Virus record (IMG/VR): IMGVR_UViG_3300017637_000005
Coordinates: 1-40,052 of that record
Direction: 5' to 3' (one strand)
Source of the DNA: a virus
DNA: 40,052 nt
Shown here: positions 26,740 through 35,633 of the stretch, piece by piece
How positions within the stretch are numbered: the first letter of the stretch is position 1
How the letters are laid out: every line of letters begins with the position of its first letter
The notes under the pieces: generated by a model
The model's database searches: none
Told to the model about the DNA's origin: nothing
The model's input: only the letters and a program-made list of their open reading frames with translations
Made by a program: the position numbers and the translations under genes

Positions 26740-28254
26740 TTACCAGGCGGCGAGAATGCGCCAAGCGGAGCCGTCGCTGACCACCACCCCGTCATATTCA
26801 CCGCCGCCGGCGGCGATCGTGCCAGGCGCGGTCGAATTAAGGTCGGTGACATAGTGCTGGGCACCGATACCGGCGGCGGATGCCGAGCCAGCGCCCGCAA
26901 CCGTGGCGTTGGGGAGGCGCGGAGCCTTGATGAAAGACACCTGCATCGTGGTGTAGTTGATGCGCATGGCATCGCCCGCGCCCCAAGCGACACCGTTCTC
27001 CTGTTGGCCGATGCAAAAGTCGCCGTTGGGCTTCAGCCGCATTCCCCAGTTGAGGTAATTGGTCTCGTTGAAGAAATCGATCGAGGTCGCGGCGTTGCCG
27101 TGCAGCTTGATCACGCTCGCGCCGGTCGGGTGCGTATTGCGAACCCGCAACCCGGCGAGATAGTTCGACGCGGACTGTTCGATCTCATAGCCGGTGGCAA
27201 AACCGGTGATGCCGTTGGTATTCATGTAAGCCAACCGAGCGCCGCTGGTGAACCCGGCGGTGCCGACCATCGTGAGCAGCGATTGGATGCCAAGCGCGTT
27301 CGGCCCCGGGAGGTCGCACGTCATGTAGATCGGTTGGCCGACCTGGAGGTAGTTACCGTCGTTGATGTGGGGCAGGGGCAACTGGGCGTTCCCGGCCGCG
27401 TTCGCCTGCGTGACGATCGCCTTATTGTTCGAGAGGAAGTTGAGCCGGACCTTGTTCGACAGCAACACGCCGCGCTCCGAGCTTTCGGTGCCGGACCAGT
27501 CGAAGCTGACATGCACGTTGCGGTAGCCGTCCGCGAACGCATAGACCGCAGCCTGAAAGCTGGCGTCCGAGTCATAGCCCCAGTCTGCGGCATCGTCCGG
27601 CTGCCACAGCGAGATCGAGCGATACTCGCTGCCACCCGCCCCCTTTGTGTGCATCGCGTGGTGCTGCTCGGCACCGGTAATGAAGGCTTTGGCCGGGTTA
27701 CGGCTCGACTTCGCGAATTTGGACTCGATGCGATAATTCGGCGCGCCCTCGTTCGTGTCTAACGGGGTGAAGGCGTTGGTGATGTTCCAACCCCCGCCCC
27801 AGACGCGGTTGGTCAGTTTCGGTGAGCCGGGAATGATACCGTTCGCGTTATAGGGGCTGTAGGTGAAAACCTCCCGCCACTTAATCGTGATCGGGTTTCC
27901 GGTCGGGCGGCTCGGCGAGTCGAATTCGCGCGAAATCTGCGACCAGCCGGTGTCGGGAGCAGGCGGCGGGGCGGCGAGCGTCGTAAAGGTCTCGGCCAAG
28001 GCGTCACCCGGTTCGGGCAGCGGGACGAGCTCAAGGCCGGTGCCGTCGGCGCTGACCACAACCGCCTTGCCGCCCTGACCTTCAAGCGTGTCCGGGGCGT
28101 CGAGCAGGTTGGTGAAGCGGAAGGGGCCGCCGCCGGGGCCGCCCTGGGGGATCGTGTCGAGGCGCGCGATCTGAGCGACGCCATCCTTGAGGATCAAGAC
28201 ATATTCGAGCCCGTCAGGTGAGAGCACGAAGGGAAGTTCGGAGATCTTCGCCAT
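26740..28254 (-). CDS. Tail fibre / receptor-binding protein candidate
   Basis: The 504-residue protein has an N terminus (MAKISELPFVLSPDGLEYVL) of the type that connects phage tail fibres, a Gly/Pro-rich linker near 45-110 and a large aromatic-rich C-terminal domain (for example SISLWQPDDAADWGYDSD and YNANGIIPGSPKLTNRVWGG). The last 60 residues are rich in small residues and may form a tip or chaperone-like end. The base composition of the distal part is slightly less GC-rich than its neighbours, suggesting recent exchange. It probably decides host range. It shares one base with the upstream stop. Confidence 0.7.
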   Translation of the reverse strand: MAKISELPFVLSPDGLEYVLILKDGVAQIARLDTIPQGGPGGGPFRFTNLLDAPDTLEGQGGKAVVVSADGTGLELVPLPEPGDALAETFTTLAAPPPAPDTGWSQISREFDSPSRPTGNPITIKWREVFTYSPYNANGIIPGSPKLTNRVWGGGWNITNAFTPLDTNEGAPNYRIESKFAKSSRNPAKAFITGAEQHHAMHTKGAGGSEYRSISLWQPDDAADWGYDSDASFQAAVYAFADGYRNVHVSFDWSGTESSERGVLLSNKVRLNFLSNNKAIVTQANAAGNAQLPLPHINDGNYLQVGQPIYMTCDLPGPNALGIQSLLTMVGTAGFTSGARLAYMNTNGITGFATGYEIEQSASNYLAGLRVRNTHPTGASVIKLHGNAATSIDFFNETNYLNWGMRLKPNGDFCIGQQENGVAWGAGDAMRINYTTMQVSFIKAPRLPNATVAGAGSASAAGIGAQHYVTDLNSTAPGTIAAGGGEYDGVVVSDGSAWRILAAW

Positions 28255-28721
28255 CAGGAGTTTTCCGGCCAAAGGGTGTGCGTGGAGGGATCGAAGGCGG
28301 TGAGGTTCGCGGCGGGCATCCGCTCGATCTGCGCCTCGATCGCGTTGGATGCGGCGCGGATCGCATCGATGCGATAGCGGCGGTCGAGCGCGCCTTCGAG
28401 GTCGGTCCCGGCCCCGGCATATGCCTCGATCGCAATGTCGGCGGCATCGTTCGCCTGTCGCTCAAGGCTGGCCACCGCGAGAATGCGGCGGCGGGCCTCG
28501 GCCTTTACCGACGCGACGGCGCGGGCGCGGAGCTGGTCGGCACCGATCCGCGGTTCGCGGATCATCGGACGCCCGTTGCGATCGGCGACGATGACCTTGC
28601 CTTCGGCGCGCGCCGCGATCAGCTCGCCATGGCGTTCGCGCGAAATCTGCACCGCGTCGGCGGGGATGTCGCGGTTGATGGCGGGATCGTAGAAGCCGCC
28701 GGACGATGGACTGAAGAACAT
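28254..28721 (-). CDS. Tail-fibre-associated protein (tail assembly-like)
   Basis: The 155-residue protein begins MFFSPSSGGFYDPAINRDIP, a start known from tail fibre assembly-type proteins of many phages, and continues with an ISRERHGELIAARAEGKVI helix. The second half is helical and Ala-rich. It lies between the gpH-like fibre and the second fibre gene. GAGGGGGCG provides the ribosome site. It may connect or help fold the fibres. Confidence 0.65.
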   Translation of the reverse strand: MFFSPSSGGFYDPAINRDIPADAVQISRERHGELIAARAEGKVIVADRNGRPMIREPRIGADQLRARAVASVKAEARRRILAVASLERQANDAADIAIEAYAGAGTDLEGALDRRYRIDAIRAASNAIEAQIERMPAANLTAFDPSTHTLWPENS

Positions 28722-28732
28722 CGTGCGCCCCC

Positions 28733-30232
28733 TCAATAGCCGAGCATGAAGACATCGAATCCGTCGATGCGGATGTCGTTCGGATCGTCGCGTTGCAGCT
28801 GAACCCATGTGCCCGCCGTCGTCGGCGCGGCGAGCTGGGGCCACAGGTCGCGAAAGTTGTTTGGTGCCTGAAGCCATGCCGTCGCACCGCCGAACAGGAT
28901 CGCGTTCGGGAAGACGACCGGCCAGTTCACCCACACTGCGCCTTCGGAAAGGATCGGCGTGCGATAGGTCACCCATTGGAGGATTGGGAGCCGCCCTTCT
29001 TCGTCGGGGAAGGGCAGTGTCAGGTAGCCGTTGGGGGTCAGGCTCTTGGGCAGGTTGGCCAGCGTGACCGGCGACACCGCGCGATCCGCCGCGCGCGCCG
29101 CCAGTTCGGCCAAGGTGGCGGCGGCGACCGACAGGACCGGGTTCGTCGAGAGCGGGCCACCACCGGTAACCAGCCCACCGCCGGTGACCGTCGCGCCGCC
29201 CGATGCCTTGCCAGCCAGCACAGCGGCCATGGCGAAGGGGGTAAGGGCCTTGGTGTCGTCTTCGCCCACCGCAGCCTCGGCCTGTGATGCCTTGGCCACG
29301 GTCAGCGTGCGGTTCGCGCCGAGGGTGCCGCCGCCGGTTACCAGCCCACCGCCCTGGACACTGCGCGTGGTCGGGACGGCCCCGACATCGGCGGCGGTGA
29401 GCACCACTGCGCCGACCTTCGTGTTGATGCTCGACACCGGGGCCGGGGTGGAAATTTCGACCCAGTTGGCCAGTGTTGCGGCGGGCAGCGCCTGCAGCAC
29501 ATAGACCAGGCCGCTATCCTCGCGCACCGCGAAGTTGCCGGGGGCAGCGCCAGCGAGCGCCAGCATCGCGGCTTCGTCCGCGACGACGAAGACCTGAAAG
29601 GTGTCGGCGGGCGGGCGCTGCGCCTCGGCCAGCTTGCCATCCGGCCCGAGGGTGGCGACGCCATCGACGACGCCGAGCAAAGCGGTCGAGACGTAGTTTT
29701 CGAGCACCGCCGCCAGCGCCGCCGGGGTGATGATCTTGTCAGCCACGGCGCCAGCGAGCGCTTCGGCGATCGAGGCGAGGAACGCGACGCCCTTTTCGGT
29801 TTCGGTCGCGGGCGGATTGAGGAAGTTGGTGTCGCCGAACGCGATCAGCGCTGCTTCCCCGGCGGCGAACTTCAGATCGATCGCGGTGAGGAAGTGCGAC
29901 GCCGAATATTTGCCGAGGAAGGGATCAGCCTGCCCATAGACGGCAAACAGTGTGCCGTCGGCGAGATACAGGGCGAACCCGCGCGCGACATAGGTGTCGT
30001 CGCTGGAATCGCGCACCATCAGGTGCAGCGTGTCGGCATCCGCCGCCGCCCCCGCAATCGTGTCGATCCGCTTGAATTCGCCAGGCAGGGCAGTGAGCGT
30101 CGGCGCAGCGACGAAAACCCCGGCGGTCAAGCCGACTTCGGCGATGACGACGGCAGCTGTGCCCCCGCCGCCCGCGTCGATCAGGGCCGCGCGGCCCGCA
30201 TTGGTGATGACCAGATCAAGCGGCGTCGTCAT
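28733..30232 (-). CDS. H: Tail collar fibre protein (P2 gpH-like)
   Basis: The 499-residue protein has an N-terminal collar-fibre domain (about 1-150, MTTPLDLVITNAGRAALIDA) that attaches fibres to the baseplate. The middle has Gly/Val repeats such as GGGLVTGGGTLGANRTLTV and GGGLVTGGGPLSTNPVLSV. The last 120 residues are a separate domain with many Trp and Asn residues. It follows gpI directly, as H does in P2. It overlaps the I stop by ATGA. Confidence 0.82.
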   Translation of the reverse strand: MTTPLDLVITNAGRAALIDAGGGGTAAVVIAEVGLTAGVFVAAPTLTALPGEFKRIDTIAGAAADADTLHLMVRDSSDDTYVARGFALYLADGTLFAVYGQADPFLGKYSASHFLTAIDLKFAAGEAALIAFGDTNFLNPPATETEKGVAFLASIAEALAGAVADKIITPAALAAVLENYVSTALLGVVDGVATLGPDGKLAEAQRPPADTFQVFVVADEAAMLALAGAAPGNFAVREDSGLVYVLQALPAATLANWVEISTPAPVSSINTKVGAVVLTAADVGAVPTTRSVQGGGLVTGGGTLGANRTLTVAKASQAEAAVGEDDTKALTPFAMAAVLAGKASGGATVTGGGLVTGGGPLSTNPVLSVAAATLAELAARAADRAVSPVTLANLPKSLTPNGYLTLPFPDEEGRLPILQWVTYRTPILSEGAVWVNWPVVFPNAILFGGATAWLQAPNNFRDLWPQLAAPTTAGTWVQLQRDDPNDIRIDGFDVFMLGY

Positions 30233-30879
30233 GCGGCACTCCCGTCGATGAAGCCGCCGGCATCATCCTGCAGCGGCTCGCCATTTTCGTCCTGGATCAG
30301 ATCGGCCCATGGCGTGCCCGGCGCGTCGGTGGCGGCGAGGTCGAGGCGGCGATAGTTGGCGGCATTGCCAGCGGCGACCGGCACGGCGATCCCCGCAAGC
30401 TCAAGTTGCTGGACCAGCGCGAAATGGGCGCGAACCGGCTTCGCGCGGGTGACATCGATAATGATCTGGCGCGCGAAGGCAGCCGACACCCGATCGCCGC
30501 CGGCGACGCCATCGGCACCGATCAGCGGCAAGCGGATTTCGAAGGTGTAGGGATCGAGCTGGGGGGAGGCTTCGAACCATTCGACCAGCTGCAGCAGATC
30601 GTCGAGCGACTGCAGCGCCTGTTCGACGGCAAGGCGGGTTCCCTTGATCCGCTGGGCGGCGATGGCCCCGGCGACCGCTTCCCGCTTCTGTTCGTCCGAC
30701 CAGTCGGCATTCCACCGGTCGATCGACAGCGACCAGGCTAGCCAGGGGAGGAACGACATCGGACAGGTCGCCGGGTTCCAAAGCGTCGTGACATCGACGG
30801 GGATGTCGGCGATCCGCGCGCTGGCGTCGGCGAAGGCGCGCTCGAGCGGTGTGCTGGCGGGGGGCAACAGGTCAGTCAT
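30229..30879 (-). CDS. I: Baseplate protein (P2 gpI-like)
   Basis: The 216-residue protein has the gpI pattern: LLPPASTPLERAFADASARI, then PVDVTTLWNPATCPMSFLPW and LAWSLSIDRWNADW. gpI is a baseplate wedge component that joins J to the fibres. The ATG at 30879 overlaps the J stop by 8 bp; a TTG at 30885 is also in frame but less likely. Confidence 0.87.
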   Translation of the reverse strand: MTDLLPPASTPLERAFADASARIADIPVDVTTLWNPATCPMSFLPWLAWSLSIDRWNADWSDEQKREAVAGAIAAQRIKGTRLAVEQALQSLDDLLQLVEWFEASPQLDPYTFEIRLPLIGADGVAGGDRVSAAFARQIIIDVTRAKPVRAHFALVQQLELAGIAVPVAAGNAANYRRLDLAATDAPGTPWADLIQDENGEPLQDDAGGFIDGSAA

Positions 30880-31762
30880 CGGCAACCGTCACGATCGTCC
30901 CGGTGCAGTTCGCGATCTGACTGCTATCGGGCAGGATGTCGGCGGCGGGCTGCGCGAGGATCACGTTCATCACGCCCTCGACGTGGAGCGCGGCGATGAT
31001 GCCGGACCGGGTGACCGCGCGCCCGATCTGGCGGGCATCGGCAAGGTAGGCGGCGAGCCGGGCTTCGGCGGCGGCGCGCACCACCACCGAATCGGGACCG
31101 GGGAAGATGGCCAGCGTGGCCTGGACGTTGAAAGCGACCAGCTCGACCGAAGCGACGGTGACCTGATCGGTGAGCGGGCGGGTGGTGGCGACCGCCGCTT
31201 CGACCGCCGCGATCTGGCTGGGGCTGGCGACGCCGCTGCCATAGCGGGACATGATGGTGACCAGCACTTCGCCGGGTGCCGGGCTGCTCGCCAGCGCATC
31301 AGCGATGGTCGGGTCAGCGCCGAGGGCGTGGAAGCGGTAGGCGGTTGCGGGCCCGGCGACGCTGAAGCTTTCAGGCGCGAGCTGAATACGGCGGCGCAGA
31401 TCGGCGTCGCTTTCATAGACCGCGGGCGTCGCGCCGTCGGCGGGCTCGATCAGCAGCCGTTCGACATTCACTAGCGCCCCGAGCTGGTCGAGATTGGCCC
31501 CGGTGGCATAGGCGAGCATGATCTGAAGCGCCTGATCATTGAACTCCTGTCGGATGACCAGTTCGCGCCAGGCGACGACTTCCAGCAGCTTGACCGCAGG
31601 GTCCGATGCGACGGTGGCGTCAAATTCAGGCAGCACCGATGGCGACTGCAGATAGGAGACCAGCTCCGCGCGGACGGTCGCGAAGGACAGCGGCGCGGCA
31701 AACGTCGGCGCGGGCAGGCGCGACAGGTCGATCGCGGTCGAGGGGGTCGAGAAATCGGCCAT
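30872..31762 (-). CDS. J: Baseplate protein (P2 gpJ-like)
   Basis: The 296-residue protein fits gpJ/T4 gp6-type wedge proteins: SYLQSPSVLPEFDATVASDP, then WRELVIRQEFNDQALQIMLA and GANLDQLGALVNVERL. It forms the baseplate wedge ring with W and I. The ATG at 31762 lacks a ribosome site and lies 56 bp from the centre of a late-promoter-like dyad. The I gene follows with a short overlap. Confidence 0.88.
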   Translation of the reverse strand: MADFSTPSTAIDLSRLPAPTFAAPLSFATVRAELVSYLQSPSVLPEFDATVASDPAVKLLEVVAWRELVIRQEFNDQALQIMLAYATGANLDQLGALVNVERLLIEPADGATPAVYESDADLRRRIQLAPESFSVAGPATAYRFHALGADPTIADALASSPAPGEVLVTIMSRYGSGVASPSQIAAVEAAVATTRPLTDQVTVASVELVAFNVQATLAIFPGPDSVVVRAAAEARLAAYLADARQIGRAVTRSGIIAALHVEGVMNVILAQPAADILPDSSQIANCTGTIVTVADD

Positions 31763-31827
31763 GCGTCGGGCGTGGCAGCGGTTCGCGCGCGCGGGGAGTG
31801 GGCGGCGCGGTAACGGGAGGCTTTACC
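31763..31827 (-). promoter_or_regulatory. Candidate Ogr-dependent late promoter for J
   Basis: GGTAA (31809-31813) and TTACC (31823-31827) are separated by 9 bases; on the gene strand it reads GGTAAAGCC then CGTTACC. Its centre is 56 bp from the J start, exactly as at the holin. CACGCCCG again lies 5-12 bases before the ATG. The site begins in the stop codon of S. Confidence 0.7.
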
Positions 31828-32308
31828 GCTTCGCGTCTTCGATCAGACCGGCCGCAAGATCGAGGATTAGCGCTTCATCCTCCGGCCCGAAGCCGAGCAG
31901 GCGGCGTTCGCGGTAGCGGTGGCGGATGCGGCGACCGTCGCGCAGCCGCCCGATCGTCACCTGCTCGCCGAAGTGGTTGATTTCGGCGACGCGGGCGACC
32001 ACGCCGTTGATCGGCGCGATTTTAACGCCATCGGCATCCGCATCGACCTTCCAATTTCGTAGGGCGCGCAGGCCCCGGAACATCTTGCGACCGGAAATGG
32101 CGCGCACCTTGTTCTTGCGATCGAAGCGGGGGCGGCGGCGTCCCATGGGATCGCCGGACGGTTCGACATTGGCGGCGATGCGAGCGAGGTTGGCGCGGCG
32201 GAGCATCTGGCCAAGCCGAACCGCCGCCCGCTGTCGCTCCGCCGGGGCAAGGCCAGCGACGATCGCGCCCAGCCAGTCGTCAAGCCGCGACAGGTCATCA
32301 TCGGCCAT
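31823..32308 (-). CDS. S: Tail completion protein (P2 gpS-like)
   Basis: The 161-residue protein has the virion morphogenesis pattern: LDDWLGAIVAGLAPAERQRA, then a basic RRRPRFDRKN stretch, MFRGLRALRNWKV and ARVAEINHFGEQVTIGRL. In P2, S and R complete the tail end that joins the head. It shares one base with the R stop. Its TAA stop is part of the dyad in front of J. Confidence 0.83.
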   Translation of the reverse strand: MADDDLSRLDDWLGAIVAGLAPAERQRAAVRLGQMLRRANLARIAANVEPSGDPMGRRRPRFDRKNKVRAISGRKMFRGLRALRNWKVDADADGVKIAPINGVVARVAEINHFGEQVTIGRLRDGRRIRHRYRERRLLGFGPEDEALILDLAAGLIEDAKR

Positions 32309-32790
32309 CAGAGGTCGAAGTCCTGCCCGCCCAGCTGGATCCCGGAAAGCGGCGGGACCGGAGCCGCTCCGCCCAAGCCAAGATGATCGCCGAACAGCGG
32401 ATTGGGTTCGTCGATGTCGGTCAGGGTGAAGCCGCCGCCCTCCTTTGGCGCGACCTGGACGCATTGGGTAAGCTCGACCTCGATCAGCAGATCGACGGTG
32501 CTGTTGTCGAGAATGTCGACATCGAAGGTAAAGGCGGTGTTGCCGGGGGCGAGCCGCTCCGGCTGATTGACGCGCAGCCAGCGGATGATGGCGTCGGAAA
32601 TGACCGAAACGTCGGTCGCCAGTTCCATGACCAAGACATTGAGACGGAAGGCGTAGGCGAAGGAACCGCTGTCGGTCTGGCGCGCCTCGACCGTCCCGCG
32701 ATCGACCCACATGCGCAGGCGGGTCGGTTGCTGGGCCAGCTCCAGCGTTGCGGCGACAATTGCGGCGCGCAGGGTGTCGATCTTCTTCAT
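32308..32790 (-). CDS. R: Tail completion protein (P2 gpR-like)
   Basis: The 160-residue protein has the gpR-type region LRMWVDRGTVEARQTDSGSF, followed by YAFRLNVLVMELATDVSV and a Trp-containing IIRWLRVNQPE. It precedes S, as in P2. The C terminus is Gly/Pro-rich. The ATG lies 4 bp after the X stop. Confidence 0.8.
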   Translation of the reverse strand: MKKIDTLRAAIVAATLELAQQPTRLRMWVDRGTVEARQTDSGSFAYAFRLNVLVMELATDVSVISDAIIRWLRVNQPERLAPGNTAFTFDVDILDNSTVDLLIEVELTQCVQVAPKEGGGFTLTDIDEPNPLFGDHLGLGGAAPVPPLSGIQLGGQDFDL

Positions 32791-32794
32791 GCGA

Positions 32795-33004
32795 TCAATC
32801 CCACAGCCTCACGGTTTCGCGGATCGCGGGGGCCGCTTGGGCCAGGTCGGGCAGGGTGACGGGGGTGCCGGCGGGCAGGGTCGGGCCAAGCGCGGCGAGG
32901 CCGGGGTTGAGGGTGAAGACCTGTTCGGTGATCCGGTCGGTGCGTCCGAAAACCCGCCAGCAGATCAGATCGACCGTATCGCCTTCCCGGGCGGTGACGA
33001 TCAC
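32795..33004 (-). CDS. X: Tail protein X (LysM-like)
   Basis: The 69-residue protein contains AREGDTVDLICWRVFGR and VFTLNPGLAALGPTLPAGTP, the pattern of phage tail protein X, a short LysM-like domain. It starts with GTG at 33004, overlapping the L stop as GTGA. In P2 the lysis genes follow X; here R follows directly. Confidence 0.85.
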   Translation of the reverse strand: MIVTAREGDTVDLICWRVFGRTDRITEQVFTLNPGLAALGPTLPAGTPVTLPDLAQAAPAIRETVRLWD

Positions 33005-33495
33005 AGCAGCGACACCCGGTTGCGCGGCACCGGGGTCGCGGCACCGATCGAGCGCAGATCAGCGACCGCCGCCAGCGCGTTGCGGCGGTATTCGTCGGAC
33101 GTGCTTTCCTTTTCGGCGGCGCGGTCGAGGCCCTGATCGGTCGCGCTGATGTCGCGATTCTCCGCGAACAAATCCGCCGCGGCGAAGTAGCGCACGACGC
33201 GCTCCCACAGCACGACGGCACGGTTCTGCCCATTGATCGTCAGGTCGGTGACATCGGCGAGCGACGCCGCTCCCTCACTGGCGCGGTCGGAGCGCCACGA
33301 CGCCAGCTCGCGAAAGGCGTGGAGCATCGCGCCTTCGATCGCTTCGGTCAGCAGCGGGGTCGGGATGGCCCCAGCGCCGAGCCGCAGCCGATCGCGGACC
33401 GTCGCCAGCGCGACCGGCGGAAACCAGCCATCCGCCACCACCGATGCGCCAGGCGGATCGGGCAGGGCGGCGGGCGAAGCAATCAGGCCGGTCAT
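33001..33495 (-). CDS. L: Head completion protein (P2 gpL-like)
   Basis: The 164-residue protein shows VADGWFPPVALATVRDRLRL and the helical EAIEGAMLHAFRELASWR and VVLWERVVRYFAAADLFAEN, typical of gpL. It seals the portal vertex after DNA packaging. It follows M across a large hairpin. The order M, L, X is the P2 order. Confidence 0.83.
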   Translation of the reverse strand: MTGLIASPAALPDPPGASVVADGWFPPVALATVRDRLRLGAGAIPTPLLTEAIEGAMLHAFRELASWRSDRASEGAASLADVTDLTINGQNRAVVLWERVVRYFAAADLFAENRDISATDQGLDRAAEKESTSDEYRRNALAAVADLRSIGAATPVPRNRVSLL

Positions 33496-33514
33496 GGGTT
33501 CCTCGCGAAATTTT

Positions 33515-33578
33515 CGGGGGGTGAGGATGGGGTGGACCGGAGCCGCGTTGCGGTTCGGTCGCTCCCATCCGCCCCCCG
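33515..33578 (-). terminator. Large interrupted hairpin between M and L
   Basis: CGGGGGG (33515-33521) and CCCCCCG (33572-33578) close a stem that continues with GATGGG/CCCATC and ends near CCGC-GTT-GCGG. Some bulges interrupt it. It probably acts as an attenuator or as protection of the mRNA 3' end of the head genes. Confidence 0.55.
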
Positions 33579-33597
33579 AGCGCCGTGGGGCGGGCCG

Positions 33598-34353
33598 TTA
33601 TCCCCCGCTGTCCGGGGAGAGTTCCTTGAGCTGGCGGGTGAGCCGCTCGATATCCTTTTTGACGCCGACGTTGCGATCGAGCGCGAAGGCTCGGTTGACC
33701 GCTTCCAGCGCAGCTTCGACGAACGATGCCTTGCCGCCCGCCGGGGCGTTGTCGGCGGCGGGATCGAACGCATCGGCTCGGCGCGACCAGCTGCGCCCGA
33801 GCGCCTTGTAGAGCTTGGCGCGTGCCGGGTCGGGCATGTCGTGGGAATCAGCGACCGGTACCAGCTCGACCAGCGTTTCGTGCGGGACCAGTTCGTGATG
33901 ATCGAGCGAGATGGTGGCGATTTCTTCGACCAGGAAGCACGCGACGGTGCGGTTGAACCGCTCCGGCATGACCAGATTGTGCTGCAGCGCGTGGCGGCCC
34001 AGCGTCATCGCATAGTCGAAGTCGCGATAATCGATCGCCCAGATCATGTTGTGGATCAGGATTTCGTCTTGGGCGGCGTGGCCGTCTTCGCCAGCAGTGA
34101 GCACGCCTTCGATCCATGCGGCGAACGCCTTGGCGAACTCGACCTTTTTCGGGTTGCGGGCCTCGATCGAAGCAATCTCGGACAGGTCGCGGAGATTGTC
34201 GTAGAGCAGCACGCGCAGGGCCGCATATTCGTTGCCCTCGGGCGTGCCGGGTGCCGGCGGAGCAGGAATAGCGCTGTCGGCGATCACAGCCGTGGCAGCG
34301 CCCGAGGCGATGGCGCGGATGCGTTGCTGATGGCGACGGAACGGGGAAACCAT
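33598..34353 (-). CDS. M: Small terminase subunit (P2 gpM-like)
   Basis: The 251-residue protein begins MVSPFRRHQQRIRA and contains LLYDNLRDLSEIASIEARNP, AAWIEGVL and DYDFDYA-like blocks (IDYRDFDYAMTLGRHALQHN) that are typical of gpM, followed by a C-terminal tetratricopeptide-like helical part. gpM recognises and nicks the packaging site together with P. The start at 34353 follows AAGGACAAGG. The open frame upstream is not supported. Confidence 0.86.
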   Translation of the reverse strand: MVSPFRRHQQRIRAIASGAATAVIADSAIPAPPAPGTPEGNEYAALRVLLYDNLRDLSEIASIEARNPKKVEFAKAFAAWIEGVLTAGEDGHAAQDEILIHNMIWAIDYRDFDYAMTLGRHALQHNLVMPERFNRTVACFLVEEIATISLDHHELVPHETLVELVPVADSHDMPDPARAKLYKALGRSWSRRADAFDPAADNAPAGGKASFVEAALEAVNRAFALDRNVGVKKDIERLTRQLKELSPDSGG

Positions 34354-34467
34354 GGCGGGGCCTTGTCCTTTCTGGCTGGTCGCGGGGCGCGTGCCCTCCC
34401 CGCGTGTAGATGGCTCCCCGGCGCCGTCGGGCACGACAGCAACCAGCTCTAAGCCCTCCCCCGGGTA

Positions 34468-35592
34468 TTACGGACGGTCACCGAAGGTGATGTTCTCCGC
34501 CATCACGGCAAAGTCGGTGTCTTCGATGACGTAGCCTTCGTTGACCGAGTTGTAATCGACCAGCGACGCCATGTTTTCCGGCTCATCCTTGATGTAGCGG
34601 CGGCGGCTGCCTTCCTGCCAATAGATCGACAGGTTGGAGCTGTCCGTCGCCCCGGCGCGGCCGAGCGGGGTGATCATCATCGTGCCTTCGGGGAAGTAGG
34701 GCGCGATGGCGGCGGGACGGCCACCGATCTGCTTGTCGGACATGATGATGTCGCGCACCGTTTCGTCACTGGTCGAGCGTCCGCTGTCGATCGTCGAAGC
34801 CAGCGGGCGGTTGACCATCGGGAAATACTTCTCATCAACCAGGTCCTGGCTGACGATCACGACGTGTTCGGTCGAGGCGCGCGCCCAGCTGGGCATCCCG
34901 GCGATCAGATCATAGGCGAGCGCGTCGATGTTCTTGTAATCGCCGTCGGCATGATCCGAGTTCGCGCCGATGTAGATCGGCTGCGCCGCACCGGTCGCGG
35001 TGGTGACGCCGCCGGCAGTGACCGTGGCGCGGCCCATGACGTGATCCGGCTTTTCCAGCCGCAGCTTCTGCAGCCAGCCGATGTTCACGTCTTCGCCGAG
35101 CGGATTGTCTACGGGATCGGTGTCGGCGGCGGCTTCGATGCCGTTGAAGCCGACCATGATCCGGCTAAGCGCGACCGACACGGCGACATGGCGGGCATAA
35201 CGCTGTGCGAAGTCGGGAAACTTCGACCAGCTGTCGATCAGCTCCCACGGCAGCCAGGTGTCGAAGGTGGTGTCCTTCAGCAGATAGTCGCGATCCTGCA
35301 TCCGCCCGACGTAGCGGGGCTTGCGAGGCAGGTTTGCACGGCTCATGCGGCCCGCGATCATGTTGTGGGTGCCGATCCCGATGACCTGACCGGTCAGCTG
35401 GGGCACCGATGGCATGTTGACGCGATTGAGGAAGCCGACCTGTTCGCGCTGCAAATCCTCAAGCCGCTGTTCGGCGGTCGGGTCCAGCGTGAACTGATGG
35501 GCAACGCCTCGCGACGCGCCGTTGATCTGGGCGATGGCGGTGAAAAGACCGTCCAGCGCGCGGCGCCCCCGGTCGGAAAGATTGTAGGCCAT
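34468..35592 (-). CDS. N: Major capsid protein (P2 gpN-like)
   Basis: The 374-residue protein has the gpN pattern: LFTAIAQINGASRGVAHQFT, then FLNRVNMPSVPQLTGQVIGI, a Trp-rich TWLPWELIDSWSKFPDF and a C-terminal NSVNEGYVIEDTDFAVMAEN. It forms the icosahedral head and in P2 is cleaved at its N terminus by the O protease. GGAACGAAC lies upstream of the ATG. Of all genes here, it is one of the safest assignments. Confidence 0.93.
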   Translation of the reverse strand: MAYNLSDRGRRALDGLFTAIAQINGASRGVAHQFTLDPTAEQRLEDLQREQVGFLNRVNMPSVPQLTGQVIGIGTHNMIAGRMSRANLPRKPRYVGRMQDRDYLLKDTTFDTWLPWELIDSWSKFPDFAQRYARHVAVSVALSRIMVGFNGIEAAADTDPVDNPLGEDVNIGWLQKLRLEKPDHVMGRATVTAGGVTTATGAAQPIYIGANSDHADGDYKNIDALAYDLIAGMPSWARASTEHVVIVSQDLVDEKYFPMVNRPLASTIDSGRSTSDETVRDIIMSDKQIGGRPAAIAPYFPEGTMMITPLGRAGATDSSNLSIYWQEGSRRRYIKDEPENMASLVDYNSVNEGYVIEDTDFAVMAENITFGDRP

Positions 35593-35633
35593 GTTCGTTC
35601 GTTCCTTGGATCAGGCGGGGCGGGGCTGGGGGG

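Noticed and set aside
26854-27762. + strand frame opposite the tail fibre gene
   Set aside because: No ribosome site or domain. The fibre frame on the other strand is coupled to its neighbours.
34390-34435. Inverted repeat CGTGCCC / GGGCACG between N and M as a terminator
   Set aside because: The 32-base loop and the 7-bp stem are too weak to support a call.
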